DNA of 64,000 nt from Chimonanthus salicifolius. Its lineage: Eukaryota; Streptophyta; Magnoliopsida; Laurales; Calycanthaceae. Below are positions 32,236-44,095 of the stretch, in pieces. The stretch covers positions 31,544,631-31,608,630 of the forward strand of contig CM023539.1 in assembly GCA_013350335.1 (NCBI GenBank), read 5' to 3'. Every line of letters starts with the position of its first letter. Positions within the stretch are counted from its first letter, which is position 1. Made by a program: the position numbers and the translations under genes. The notes under the pieces were generated by a model. The model saw only the letters and a program-made list of their open reading frames with translations. It searched no databases and was not told the DNA's origin.

Positions 32236-35200
32236 GTTTAGTATTAGATTCTCTCACTTGATCTATATTTACACTTAATGAGATTTAAAATTGGTATATT
32301 ATAAGTTGTACACATAAATTGTATTTAAAAACATGTTGTGGTTAACATCATAATGCTAATATTAAGTAAATCACAAGTGTGAGCAATGATGTTAACAATC
32401 ATTTTTATTACTATAACACAAGTGATTTATTTAACATAGTTTATAAATGAGATTTTTCATAATGGTTTATATAAGTGTTATAATAATAATAACTATTTTT
32501 GTTAGTGATAAAACAATCATACATAATCTATATTTATATAACTATAATAAACATGAACAATAAATCAGAAATACATACATGAGTATTCAAATGTCAAATA
32601 ATACACATTTTATACGCATGTTCTTTAAATGTCTTTATAAGTAATCTTTTCGTCAATGGATCTGTTATCATAAGTAAAGTATTTATGTGTTCAATAGATA
32701 CCGTCTATTCGATCTATTCGAATACTTGTCGTTTTTAGAAAAGGATACTGTTATAAAATTATCACAGTAAATTTTTAGCGGCTTAACAATGTTGTTGACA
32801 CTTTCAAGTCTTGAAATAAAGTTTCGCAGCTGCATTCCTTGAACAATGGTCTCATAGCACGCCACAAATTCTGTTTCCATGATCGAAGTTGTAGTGATGG
32901 ACTATTGGCACTTTTCCATGATATTCCTCCGCTAGCCATAAGAAACAAATAGCCAAACGTTGATCTACTATCAATGTATCCACTAAAATCCGAATGAGTA
33001 GCCAATGAATTCAAGATTATTGGACCTCTTAAACGTAAGCATAAGGTCTTTAATACCCTGTAAATAACTCATTACTTTCTTTGCAACTTTCCAATGATCC
33101 ATTATAGAGTTGCTTTGTTATCTCCTCAGTATATTGACAGCAAAACTAGTGTCGGGTCTGAGCATACATTAGGCTATCTATAATTGAGGCATAAGAGATT
33201 CCCTCCATTTGTTTCTTTTCAAGTTTATTCTGTGAACATTATTTTGAGCTAAATTTGTCTCCCTTTTGAATAGGGACATCTTAATAGTAACAATTTTGTA
33301 TAACGAATCTCTCCAAGATTCTTTCTATGTAACTTTTTTGAGACAGCTCTAACATACCATGTGTTTTGCCATGGAATATTTATTTTCTAATCACGTAGAT
33401 TGTTTTTCCCATATTTTTTATTTCAAAATTATTGGAGAGAAACTTCTTGTTTTGAATATCATACCAGGATCATTAGTGGCAAATAAAATGTCATCAACAT
33501 ATAAATAGAGGGATAAACTTACTCCCACTGACCTTCATGTATATACACCGATCAACGATGTTTTCTTTAAAATTGAAGGAGCTAATGGTATCATTGAACT
33601 TAAAGTATCATTGTTTGGATGCTTGCTTAAAGTCATAAATTGATTTCTTTAATTTGCATATCATATGTTCCTTGCCGTCTACGGATAATCCTTTAGGTTG
33701 TTTCATATACATATCCTCATCTAAACTACCATTTAAAAATGCAGTTTTAACATCTATTTAGTGAAACTCTAAATCATAATGAGTCACCAAAGCATAATGA
33801 TTTTGAAAGAGTAATTTCTAGATACATGAGAGAAAGTCTCTTTATAATGAGAGAAAGTCTCTTTATAATCAATGTCATCTTTCTGAATAAACCCTTTAGC
33901 CACAAGTATTGCTTTATATCGTTCGATATTGCAGTTGGAGTCTCGTTTGATTTTAAATACTCACTTACATCCAACTTTCTTTTATCTCTAAGGCAATTCT
34001 ACTAGATCCTAGACTTCATTCTAGGTCATAGACTTTAGCTCGTCTTTCATGACATCTAATCACTTGTTAGAATCATCAAATTCTATGATTTCTTCATTAG
34101 TGAATGGATCCTTTATATCCCCTAAATCATAATCCGATTCTTGTAGATATACCACATAGTTATCCGAAATAGCAAGTCTCTTTTGTCTTTCAGACATTCT
34201 TAATGCTATCTCTTGTGGTTGTTCCATAATCAGTTCATTATTGGTGATGATTTCATCATGGAGTGATTTGTAATTCAAGTATTGTTCATCAAGTTATTCA
34301 GTGATATTAGGGATAAAAACTTTTGAAGTTACAGGTATAAGGACATGTACCCTTACTTCTTTTACACTAACGTTTCTCATTATGTCACTTCCACTAACCT
34401 CACAATTCTCAACAAATTTTGCATTACTGGTCTGTAAGATTTTCATACTATGTTTCGAGCAATAGACCCTGTACCCTTTGGACTTCTCAGGGTAACCTAT
34501 GAAGTAACTACTGATTGTCTGTTCATCAAGTTTTCTTTCATGTGGATTATAAATTCTTACCTCTGCAGGACAACTCCATACATGCATGTGTCTCAAACTG
34601 GGTTTCCTTCCCGTCCACAATTGAAAATAAGTTTAGGAACTGACTTAGTATACTCAATTAAGCAAGTATATTGCAGTTCTTAATACATAAATACACAATA
34701 TTATGATGTTATTACATAACATACTCCTAACCATGTCCATAAGTGTGCGGTTGCGTCTTTTAGCAACACCATTTTGCTGAGGCGTACCAGGCATTGTGTA
34801 TTGTGCAATTATACTGCGACTTTCTATTAGTCTAGCAAAATGCCTCGGGTGTTGAACCGTTTCATCATACATTCCATAATATTCAGCATGTCTATCTGAC
34901 TTTATGATTTTCACCTTTTTATCTATTTGCCTTTCGACTTCAGTGATAAATATTTCTACGGTGTTAACTGCTTGAGATTTATCATGCAACATATAGATAT
35001 AACCATAACGTGAAAAGTCATCAATAAAAGGTGATAAAATAGGTCTTTCTACCAAAAGATGAAACTTGAAATGTGCCACAAATATCAGTATGGATCAATT
35101 GTAGTAGCCCTTTAGATCTTGTGGCTCATTTCTTATTAAGTTTGGTTTGCCTACCTTTAATCCATTCCACACACACACCTAAGTCGATAAAGTCAAGATT

Positions 35201-35700
35201 CGGGAGAATCTCATTTTTTACCAATCTTTGAATTCTTTCGCAGGATATGTTCCAAACGTTTATGCCACAAAATAGAGGAATTTTCATTAATCAACCAACG
35301 TTTAATACCAACATTATGATGCAGGGTTAGGACAGAATTAACAAACGATTTATCAAACTTTAAACGGTAAAGGCTATCAATCAATAATTCAGGCCCAATA
35401 AAAGAACCTTAAATAAATTGAAGACATTATTTCCAAATTTACAATAATAACCATTAACATCAAGTTTGGAAATTGAAATAAAGCTTCTGGCAACAGAAAG
35501 AAAATAAAGACAATCAAATAAATCTTAGTGGTGACCAGTGTCGAGGAAACGACGATAAGTCCTGATGGCTTGAACTGACACCTTTTGTCGGTTTCCAATG
35601 TAAATGAAGGCTTTAGTTGAGTAGATGTTTTGGGTTGTAAGATATCCCTACATCGTATTAGAAACGTGAGTTGTAGTCCCAGAATCAAGTCACTAAGTAT
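32236..35700 (-). pseudogene. Ty1/copia pol (protease, integrase, RT, RNase H), Tnt1-like
   Basis: Reading the minus strand from high to low coordinates: protease with DSGTTTHVSNTM (about 35650-35690, active-site DSG kept); GAG-pre-integrase remnants; integrase at 34654-35079 with DDFSRYGYIYML, KSDRHAEYYG and PGTPQQNGVAKRRNRT; a C-terminal integrase part at 34294-34620 (WTGRKPSLRHMHVWSCPAE, YFIGYPEKSKGYR). Reverse transcriptase remnants follow to about 33000 with the catalytic YVDD at 33490-33501, then RNase H (SDFSGYIDSRSTFGYLF at 32775-33014, EFVACYETIVQGMQLRNF at 32683-32880). At least six frame changes or stops occur. The integrase catalytic Glu is Lys (codon 34759-34761). Domain order PR-INT-RT-RH proves Ty1/copia. 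Confidence 0.92.
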
Positions 35701-35779
35701 TAGAGGAAACTGCAGTGAGATTAGATTTGAAACATACAGAAATAGTATGGTTCCCTCGGTATGGTTGCATTTCTTTTCG

Positions 35780-36900
35780 AACCGCGCTCTCCTTTTATAG
35801 CAGTCTTTCTAGAAGTGCCAATGTTTCTTACAAAAGTGGCACCTCACACTACATGTCCCTGGTTTTGATTCCCGGAAGACGTACTGGGATCATTTGGTTT
35901 CTTTCAGATTTTCTTAAATTTCTTAGGTTCCATCATATTTTCTTACTGGGTCCTTGATTCATTAGATGGAGTGAGTGATGTCCAATTTGCTTAAGTCTGC
36001 TCTCCTCTTGAATCAACATACTTGACAGTTCATTTACTTGGCATTTATTTTTCACAATGTTATAATTTATTTCAAATGGCCCATACTAAGGAGACAAAGA
36101 ATTCAGGGTGAATTGGACAAGGAATGTATCATACACACTCATCCCTATATTCTTTAGCTGAGCAGCAATGTTTATCATCTCAGTTACGTACTCATACATG
36201 CCATGACTTCCATCGAACTTAATGGTGGTTAACCTAACCTAGCGTTGCAACTCGGGTCGGGTTTTGACTTGACCCGTATGATCCGATCCGAGAAATCATA
36301 CAGGTTGAGTTGAGAATTTCAGGCCAGCGAGTCAGGTCGGGTTGAGAAAAACACTCGCATGGAATTCAGGTTGCGTCGGGTTGAGAATTTTTCAAGTTAA
36401 CCCTACCCGACCTGACTCAATCCGTCCCGACCCGACTATAATTAAATTAAAATGGGTTCAGAATGCGGGTTCGATCAGAATTCGGGTTGATTTAGGTTAG
36501 AATTCGGGTCGAGTCAGGTTGTGAAGTTCGAATTGATAATTCGGGTTGGGTAGGGTCGTGTTCCATATATATAAACTTGGATCGGGCTGGGTTTTAAGGA
36601 ACCCGACCCAAGTTGCAGCCCTAGCATGGCCATAAGTGTCATTGTGAAGGACTTTTCCGCTGTTTTGAACTTATTTTCAACATTTTGGAGGTATTCATTA
36701 GCACTTTCAGTTTTGGGATATTATTTACCACTGTCATGCTATAAACATAAAACTGAGTCTATTTGACTTGATCCATGCTTCATAGGACTTTTTCTCAGTA
36801 GTTGTATTTGTGCCAGTAATAATAGGCTTATCAGAAATTAATGCTTTATCAAGATTGTGTACACTGAGGTGAAACTTGCCTTGTTATTTCCATTCGAAAA
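35780..36900 (-). pseudogene. Copia gag with zinc knuckle, split by a MITE
   Basis: On the minus strand, AWIKSNRLSFMF (about 36740-36800) and EKSFTMTLM-like sequence in shifted frames lie upstream of the MITE (36240-36623). Downstream come LTTIKFDGSHGMYEYVTEM, LKNIGMSVYDTFLVQFTLNS and QEESRLK (about 35990-36238), matching the UBN2 Gag domain of Tnt1-like elements. The nucleocapsid knuckle CHFCKKHWHF(stop)KDC at 35801-35841 keeps all C-x2-C-x4-H-x4-C ligands but has a TAG in the middle. Gag is therefore dead, but every expected part can be seen. Confidence 0.85.
36240..36623. mobile_element. hAT-type MITE inserted in copia gag
   Basis: This 384 bp element has terminal inverted repeats TAGCGTTGCAACTCGGGTCGGG and the complement TAGGGCTGCAACTTGGGTCGGG. 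TAGGG-like ends are typical of hAT elements. The interior has repeated GGGTTGAGAAT / CGGGTCGGGTT subterminal motifs and no ORF. It splits a continuous gag frame, which confirms an insertion. An 8 bp target-site duplication is no longer clear. Confidence 0.8.
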
Positions 36901-37670
36901 AATTAAGTCAAGTAAATATTGGGACAGCCGAAACTTGCGTGTGTAGTCTAATAGGGAGGAAAGCTGCAATATTATATAATTTCATGCTCACTTACATAAT
37001 ACTATGAGTTAAACTTAATTGAAACACACAAATAATCAACATTAGTAAACAGTGTTATCGGATCCACCTTTGGGTGATCTTATGGCATACTATTTCATTA
37101 TGGTGATTCGAGTCACCAATAGAACTGACCAATAAAGTACAAGTGATCAAATACCACCAGCCACCTTTGGGTGTCCGGACAAATACCAACCACAAATACC
37201 CACCAATCATCTTATCCCAATCTGTTAACCACTCGAAATGGTATACCTTTGGGCCAACCTAATATCTCTGTGATTAGGGATTGCGATTTCCAAAGTCATT
37301 ATTATCCGACACTTGAGAAGAGTATTGGATCAAAATTATATGATATGATGTCCAAACCACTTTGGTGACTAACCAAATCGTATCATAATATGGTATTAGA
37401 TAAAAAATAATGGCTTTGCTCATTAGTGTACATTGGTTTTCCAAAAACATAATAGGAAAATGCCCCATAATTTCGTAGTCCATAAATCATAATCTTAAGG
37501 TCAATAAAATTTTTAAACTCCATAAATCATTAAGATTTGCCAAAGACATAAGAGGAAAATCTATAATTTTAAAATCCATAAACTTTAAGGTCCATAAAAT
37601 ATCCAAGCCATTATGACTCTAGCCGATCGATCGCTTCAGAATTTGGGCTATTAAAACAGTCTGCATATTG

Positions 37671-39398
37671 ATTATTGATGCTTGTGCGCAATGTGTATAA
37701 TGAGATAATCAATATGCAAAGCGATATATGTTAAGAAGAGTACTTAAATATAAACACACAAAGATCAAACACCATAAGATCATTTTAAAGTGGTTCGTTT
37801 AGGCAACCTACATCCATTGTTAGGACTCGCTCAACTTTGAGCTATCTCCAAATCCACTATGTGGGGACTTACACCCTCACAAATAGAGTAGGACTTCCAC
37901 CTCACTCAATTAGCTGAGACTTCCACCCACTATTCTGCCAGAGACGAAGCTCTGGATGTTTTTATAATGGTTCTGGAGTACCTCTCCTTAATCCACTTGT
38001 CCGGGAGTTCCACCCACCTCTGTGCCGGAGACACCACTCTAGAATTTTTTATAGTGGTTCCGGGGTACCTCCCTTTAATTCACGTCGGAACAAAGGTTTT
38101 AAAGAAAATTAAACCAAGAAGCATTTTCCTTTGAAGCTCTCTCTTCTGATGTGTGCTTCTTTGAGATCGCACCCATGTATGCCTACGCTCCGTCTCATAA
38201 TCGTTGTTTAGCAATCACAGTCCAGAGTGTCAAGGAAACTGGTTCTACCAAACGTTTCCTAGTTTATGGTTCTCTCCTTCTCAGTTTCAAACTCAATCCT
38301 TAGATTGGTTGTTTATGAGTTCTCATCATTCTTCTCTCTCTCTCTCTCTCACAACTCAATGCATCTGATTGGTTGTATTTGAACCTCCTAGTGTAAGCAC
38401 AAGAGAGAGTGATTCTTCTGTCGGCTCTTGTTAAGCTCACTAGTAAAGATGAGGGTCCAATTGATCCGTCTGAAGGATACCAACTAGTTGCATAAAGATT
38501 GGTTTATATAGTGAAGGTAACCAGTTAAAGTAACGGTAATGTACTGACATATCGGTCGCACCGAGAGGTCGGTGAATTAGAAATGTTACTGTTACATTTC
38601 CGACCATTGTGCATTAAGTGTACTCCCAACGGTAATATTCTTTCTCGGTCGACATGTCGTTTGTCACCAATGGGTCAACACTTATGGTACCGAGGGATTG
38701 GTCTATACGAGAGGATCGTTCTGGTGCAAAACATGCTTGATAGTAGTTTCAACTTAGAAACCTGTTACCCAGAACGACTTGTCGCTCATTATCGAAGGGT
38801 CGGTCCTGGTACTCTCGATCGGTCTTTGATTGCCGATATGTCTGTTTCTTCGAGAGTCCATATGAGTTCAAAGTTTTAGAACTCAAGATCTTAATCAAGG
38901 AGTCATTGACCATGAGGGGTCGTTTCAGTCTTTCACCGAGGGGTCGGTGCATACGAGACACTTGATCAGAGGCAAACCCAGAATGACGGTTTAATGTTCC
39001 AAAACGTATGTCATTTGGGCCGACCAGTCTTTGACCATGATGGGTCGATCCTAACTACACCGAGGGGTCGGTGAGCTAGACTGGTCGTGCTGACAGTGAA
39101 CGTAATACATATTTCCAAGTGTGCTTCCATTTCATTGTCAAACATACTCACTAGGCTTTTTATGATTTAACCATTTGTACTTCTAAGCCCAGGGATAGTC
39201 CTCTCTAAGGTATGGTACCACCTAAAGTCATCTATGACCATATTACCTATTTTGTGATTACCATAACGATGAGCTTCAATCCGATGGAGCATGATCTTTA
39301 CTCTTGATCATCTTGGGTCTTCAAGCTTCCGACAAGTGCTTCTTTCCGAGTCATGGAATTGACAAACATAGGGACTTTGCCAAGTTGAGGCACTAACA
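37671..39398 (-). mobile_element. SIRE-type LTR, truncated, nested in the copia leader
   Basis: The 1.73 kb segment matches 57700-59277 almost throughout. Shared landmarks: ATGCTTGTG...CAATGTGTATAATGAG, GCAACCTACATCC, repeated TTCCACCCACC blocks, GTCGGT/GGGTCG motifs from 38540 to 39090, and the end GAGGCACTAACA. The outer ~150 bp with the G-run and GTGAATAGG is missing. It sits between the gag remnant and the PBS of the Tnt1-like element. A (CT)n microsatellite lies at 38333-38350. Confidence 0.82.
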
Positions 39399-39439
39399 AA
39401 TTCTTTTTTATTTCAAGCAATAATCGATCCTATGAACCA

Positions 39440-39452
39440 GGTTCTGATACCA
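39440..39452 (-). other. Primer-binding site of the copia element
   Basis: The minus strand reads TGGTATCAGAACC, a tRNA-iMet-type primer site, 2 nt from the LTR end (TTACA, 39455). It confirms that the LTR at 39455-40002 is the 5' LTR. Confidence 0.9.
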
Positions 39453-39454
39453 CA

Positions 39455-40002
39455 TGTAATACTTCATCATTATATCAAAGTTTATTGATTCAAAAAAGCA
39501 ATCATAGAATCATTCATCATTAATTTTAATGTTCGACAACCCCGAACAACATAACCACAAGATCTGAATTGATTAATACTTGAAACATGGATCAATCTTA
39601 ATGCGAAAATCATAAACATCATAATAATAAGACATTCCCATATCCATTTATGAAGAATAGTGAGCTTTGGATCTTCCCTTTGATATGCCAGTGCTTCCTG
39701 GAGTCCAAAAGCAAGAGAAAACACATATTTTGGAGTTTCTACCTCTTTCCTCATTAATGTCCTCTCCCAATTTCGTGAATAGTATTTTGGGAATACTGAG
39801 TTGTATTAAGTTGATGGATAATTATGGAGAGAGACCCTTTTATAGGCAGAAGGAGGATCCCTAAGACAATTAGAACTCTCATTTCCTACTTCCCATCAAA
39901 ATGAGAAACTAACCCCCTTTATAATTCTTCTAAAATAGAACCTCCTTATTTAAACACAGTTTTCCAAATTTAATATGGAGCCCCAAATTTTAATATGGGT
40001 CA
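39455..40002 (-). mobile_element. 5' LTR of the copia element
   Basis: The LTR spans TGTAATACTTCATC to AATATGGGTCA on the plus strand, about 548 bp, next to the PBS. It is better preserved than the 3' LTR at 31795-32235. Together they bracket an element of about 8.2 kb including two nested insertions. Confidence 0.82.
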
Positions 40003-41477
40003 TTTTTAGCCTTACAAACCAAGCATAAATCTGAACACAATGGTGTAAGATAAATGGAAAATCAAGACTTGGACAATAATATATTTATTTGAATTAAATA
40101 TAGAGAATATAATGTTTTGGAGACTCAAATTCTCACTCATACATTTAATTAGAAACTTTTACTAGCATATAATCTTGAAGCTATATCTAATAATTTTTAA
40201 TACTTGGAGAGTTCAACTTTTTCTAAACTCCACTTTTTTCTAGTTTGATTTGTCTCAACTTTTTTGTGGAGGTTTAGGTTGTCTTGTAGAGGTTATGGAG
40301 GTTGCTTTTGGTTTTCTTTTGAGTATTTCAAAAATCTCTATGTGTTCAAAATTCTTCTGTTCTCAACTTCGGCTGTATATTGTGGACACTTTTGGGATTA
40401 TACAGTTCTAATCTTCACATGAAGTGGGGTTCAGAAAATGAACAAAGTTTTATTTGAAGAAAGTGGGATTCATTAAATTACTAATGTTTTCCTATTGAAC
40501 TAGAAGATGATATTTATTTTTACATGAAAGCACACTTTTGTTATGATGATGGTGTGGTTGGATGAGAGTTTAAAGCAGAGGTTTTAATTTATTTTAGAAA
40601 TAAGAGAATTAACAAGAATTTTTACTTTTTAAGATTCTTTAGAGATTGTTGAGTTTTTTTATGACCAAGGTATACAGGGTCTTAACTGTATTGGAACAAG
40701 GACATTTTAACCCGACTAATCTTTGGAGTATGTGTTAGTCTCCCAATCCGACACACCCCTAGTAAACAACTACGTGGAGTGGTCTAGAGGGGTGTTGAGC
40801 GTAAATCGCTTCAAAGACCTTCCTTTTTGAGGGGAGTGTTTTGACAGTCAAGCTAATCCCCACTTGAGTTCAGATTGTTTAGTTGATTGATATGGGGAGA
40901 ATTTAATAAATCTATATAAATTGTGTATGAGAGTTTTTTAAATAATTATGAATTTTAAAAATGTTTGATGAGGTTGAAAGTTTATGTTAAACATAACATG
41001 TGGATTGAATTTTAGTTTAAAAGGTAAATTTTGGTTATTTAATTTAAAAATGTAAATTCTACTTTTACAGAAAAACACTCTTTTGCTACAATGATGGTGT
41101 GTTTGCATGAGAGTTTAAAACATAAGGTTTTTAATTTATTTTAGAAATAAGAGAATTTAAGAGAATTTTTACTTTCTAATATTCTTTAGAGATGGTTGAG
41201 TTGATCGATACGTGGAGAATTTAATCAATCTATATAAATTGTGTATGAGAGTTTTTTTAAATAATTATGACCTTTTAAAATATTTGATGAAGCTGAAAGT
41301 TTATATTAAACACAATATGTGGATTCAATTTTAGTTAAAAAGGTCAATTCTAGTTATTTAATTTTAATAGTTAAAATTATTATTTTTAAAAAGTAAATGT
41401 TTGATCGTTAAGGTTAAGTGGTTACAATTTGATTTATTTATATTATGAACGAGTATTTAATTTTGTTGATTAGATTT
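40003..41477. other. Non-coding stretch with a long diverged direct repeat
   Basis: No gene recognised. A unit beginning GATGATGGTGTGG (about 40545) and running through GAGAGTTTTTTAAATAATTATGA and GTTATTTAATTT to about 41065 recurs at about 41090-41380. The first copy holds an extra ~215 bp (about 40655-40870) absent from the second. The second copy is therefore the older form of the unit, or has lost that piece. Confidence 0.6.
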
Positions 41478-42204
41478 TGTTAGGGTATGGGTCTAGTAAT
41501 CTAGCACTAGTTTGGAGGAGGGACCCCGCCAGTGTTACCCTTAGGCTCGTAGGGTTTAACCACCCTAGTGGACTAACCGTCACAACCTCATAGTAGGACC
41601 ACTTGTACCGCTTGGCGATTTGGTGAAAAAGTCCCACATCGGTTAGGAGGTACAAGGTTTGGGTGCTTATTTGAAGGGTCGCCTCCCTTACATACAAAAC
41701 ACGTTTTAAAGTTGTGAGTCCGCATTGCGATGTGCCCAAGATCCTGCGGGGTTGGCGGGGACCATGTATTGGCTGGCAAAGCGAACAGTATTGCTATGTG
41801 TGATAGGGGCCTACAGTCCTAACTAAGTGGTATCAGAGCGGGTTAGAGGTTAGGGAACCTAGCGTGGTTGCTCGCGCGGGGGGGGGGGGGGGGGGGGGGG
41901 GGACCCGCCAATGTTAGCCTTAGGCCCGTAGGGTTTAACCACCCTAGTGGACTGACCGCCACAACTTCATAGTAGGACCACTTGTACTGCCTGGCGATTG
42001 GATGAAACAGTCCCACATTGGTTAGGAGGTACAAGGTTTGAGTGTTTATTTGAAGGGGTCGCCTACTTTACATACAACAACTCATTTTAAAGTCGTTAGC
42101 CCGCATTACGATGTGCCCAAGACCTTGCGGGGGTGGCGGGGACCATGTGTTGGTTGGCAAAACGAACATTATTGCTGTGTGAGGGGGGCTCCACGGTCCT
42201 AACA
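41478..42204 (+). mobile_element. TRIM-like element with two ~330 bp LTRs and a poly-G tract
   Basis: LTR1 runs from TGTTAGGGTATGG (41478) to about 41825, followed by a perfect PBS TGGTATCAGAGC at 41828-41839 and a ~40 bp leader. LTR2 repeats GACCCGCCA...GGGTTTAACCACCC...AGTCCCACAT to GGTCCTAACA at 42204, but its first ~50 bp is replaced by a run of 25 G (41878-41902). No coding region lies between the LTRs. The right end abuts gypsy pol directly. Confidence 0.75.
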
Positions 42205-44086
42205 TAGCCTATGGCTCTAAGCAGTTAAAGGGACATGAACAAAATTACTCGACTCATGATCTAGAACTAGAAGTCGTAGTTTTTGCTTTGAAACTCTGGA
42301 GACATCACTTGTACGGTGAGAAATTTAATGTATTTTATGATCACCACAGGCTCAAGTACTTGTTCACTCAAAAGGTGTAGAACGTGAGGCAGAGAAGATG
42401 GCTGGTATACCTAGGAGACTATGATTTTGAGCTCTCTTACCATGCAGGAAAAACGAATGTAATGGCAGATGTCTTAAGTTGGAAGACTCATTGCAATTTG
42501 TCTTGTATGACATCACTACAATGGAATATGTTGGGTACAGTAGGTGAATTCGACCTACATCTAGTTGATAATGACAGATCGGTACAATTGTAGAATGATG
42601 TTAAACAACTAGAGTTGATGAGGCTAGTGTTGGAGACACAACGAAAATATCCAAAATCTATAAGATTGAGGGCTCAGTTGATAGATGAAGTTGAACTAGA
42701 ATACTGGAAGATCAGGACCGATGGAGGTCTGACCTTCAGAGATAGACTGTTTGTGCTAGACACAGAGGGTCGTAGAGGAGAAATGCTTAGTCACTTTTAT
42801 CACTCCCGTTTTGCAGTGCATTTCGGTGGTACGAAGATGTATCACGATTTGCGCCATCAATTTTGGTGGAGTGGAATAAAACGTGAAGTAGCACAGTTTG
42901 TGTCTAGATGTTTGACTTGTCAGCAAGTGAAGGTTGAACACCAAAGACCTGGAGGGAAATTGCAACCTCTCTTAGTGGCGAAATGGAAATGAGAGAATAT
43001 GACTATGAATTTTGTTGTTGGATTTCTTCAGTCATCCAAAGGACATGACTCGATTTGGATGATAGTGGACAGATTGACCAAATCTGCCCATTTTCTTGCA
43101 ATAAAAGTGACATACTCCTTAGTAAATTTGAGCAAATTGTATATAAAGGAGATAGTTATATTGCATGGAGTACTAGTTTCTATTATATCAGATATGACCC
43201 ACGGTTTGTATCTCGTTTTTGGCAGAGTTTACAGAAAGAGTTTCTACATAGTTGTGTTTTAGTATCGCTTTTCATTCTTAGACGGATGGTCAGTCTGAGA
43301 GAACTATCCATATTCTCGAGGATATGTTGAGAGCCTGATTGATGGATATGCAGGAGGTGGGAAGATCATTTATCGTTGATCGAATTTGTGTATAACAACA
43401 GTTATCAATCCAGTATTCAGATGACACCATACCACGCTCTCTATGGTAAATTATGTAGATCACCTTTGTGTTGGGGTGAAGTTGGAGATAAGGCTTTGTT
43501 AGGACCTAATATGATTAGAGAGACATCAGAACAAGTCGAGGTCATTAGACAACTTCTCAAAACAACGCAGAGTCGACAAAAGAGTTATCCTGACAAGAGG
43601 CATAGACCTCTAGAGTTCTTAGTGGGTGACCATGTGTTCTTGCGTTTTGTACTGCGACATGCTATTCAACGATTTGGTCATAAAGGGAAGCTATCGCGAA
43701 GGTATATCGAAGCATTCGAGATCTTGGATAAGATCGGTGGAGTGGTTTATTGATTGGCTTTGCCTCCAAATTTCACTAGAGTGCACAACGTGTTTCACGT
43801 GTCTATGCTCAAGAAGTATGAGCCAGATCCGACTCATGTGTTGAATTGGGAAGATATCGATATCAAAGAGGATGTGACTTTTGAAGAAGGACCGGTAGAG
43901 ATCTAGGATATTGGAAATCTACAGCTCAGAGGAAGGGCAATTCCTCAGGTGAAGGTGCTTTGGCAACATCATGGAGTTGAAAGTACTATGTGGGAGCGAG
44001 AGTCAACGATATAGGAGTTGTATCCCGACTTGTATGTGGAAAGAGGTATGTTTGACTTTAAATTTTGGGACGAATTTTTTTTAAGA
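42205..44086 (+). pseudogene. Ty3/gypsy pol 3' half: RNase H, integrase, chromodomain-like tail
   Basis: Reading plus: RNase H remnant ([44 protein letters not shown]); H2C2 zinc-binding integrase N-domain at 42615-42992 (HFYHSRFAVHFGGTKMYHDL, CLTCQQVK); core with IWMIVDRLTKSAHF (first Asp), a frameshift near 43195 in IISD (second Asp region), and TDGQSERTIHILEDML (Glu kept). Then IEFVYNNSYQSSIQMTPYHA, VGDHVFLRF, FEILDKIGG, RVHNVFHVSMLKKY and a chromodomain-like end, VKVLWQHHG...MWERES...YPDLY. Stops occur at about 42377, 42592, 42990, 43753, 43905 and 44010. It resembles Tekay/Del-type chromoviruses. The upstream half (gag, PR, RT) is missing; the TRIM sits at the break. Confidence 0.92.
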
Positions 44087-44095
44087 GGGGTAGGA
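44081..44095 (+). other. Polypurine tract of the gypsy element
   Basis: TTAAGAGGGGTAGGA lies immediately before the LTR start TGTGAGACCC, the usual position of the plus-strand primer. Confidence 0.8.
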
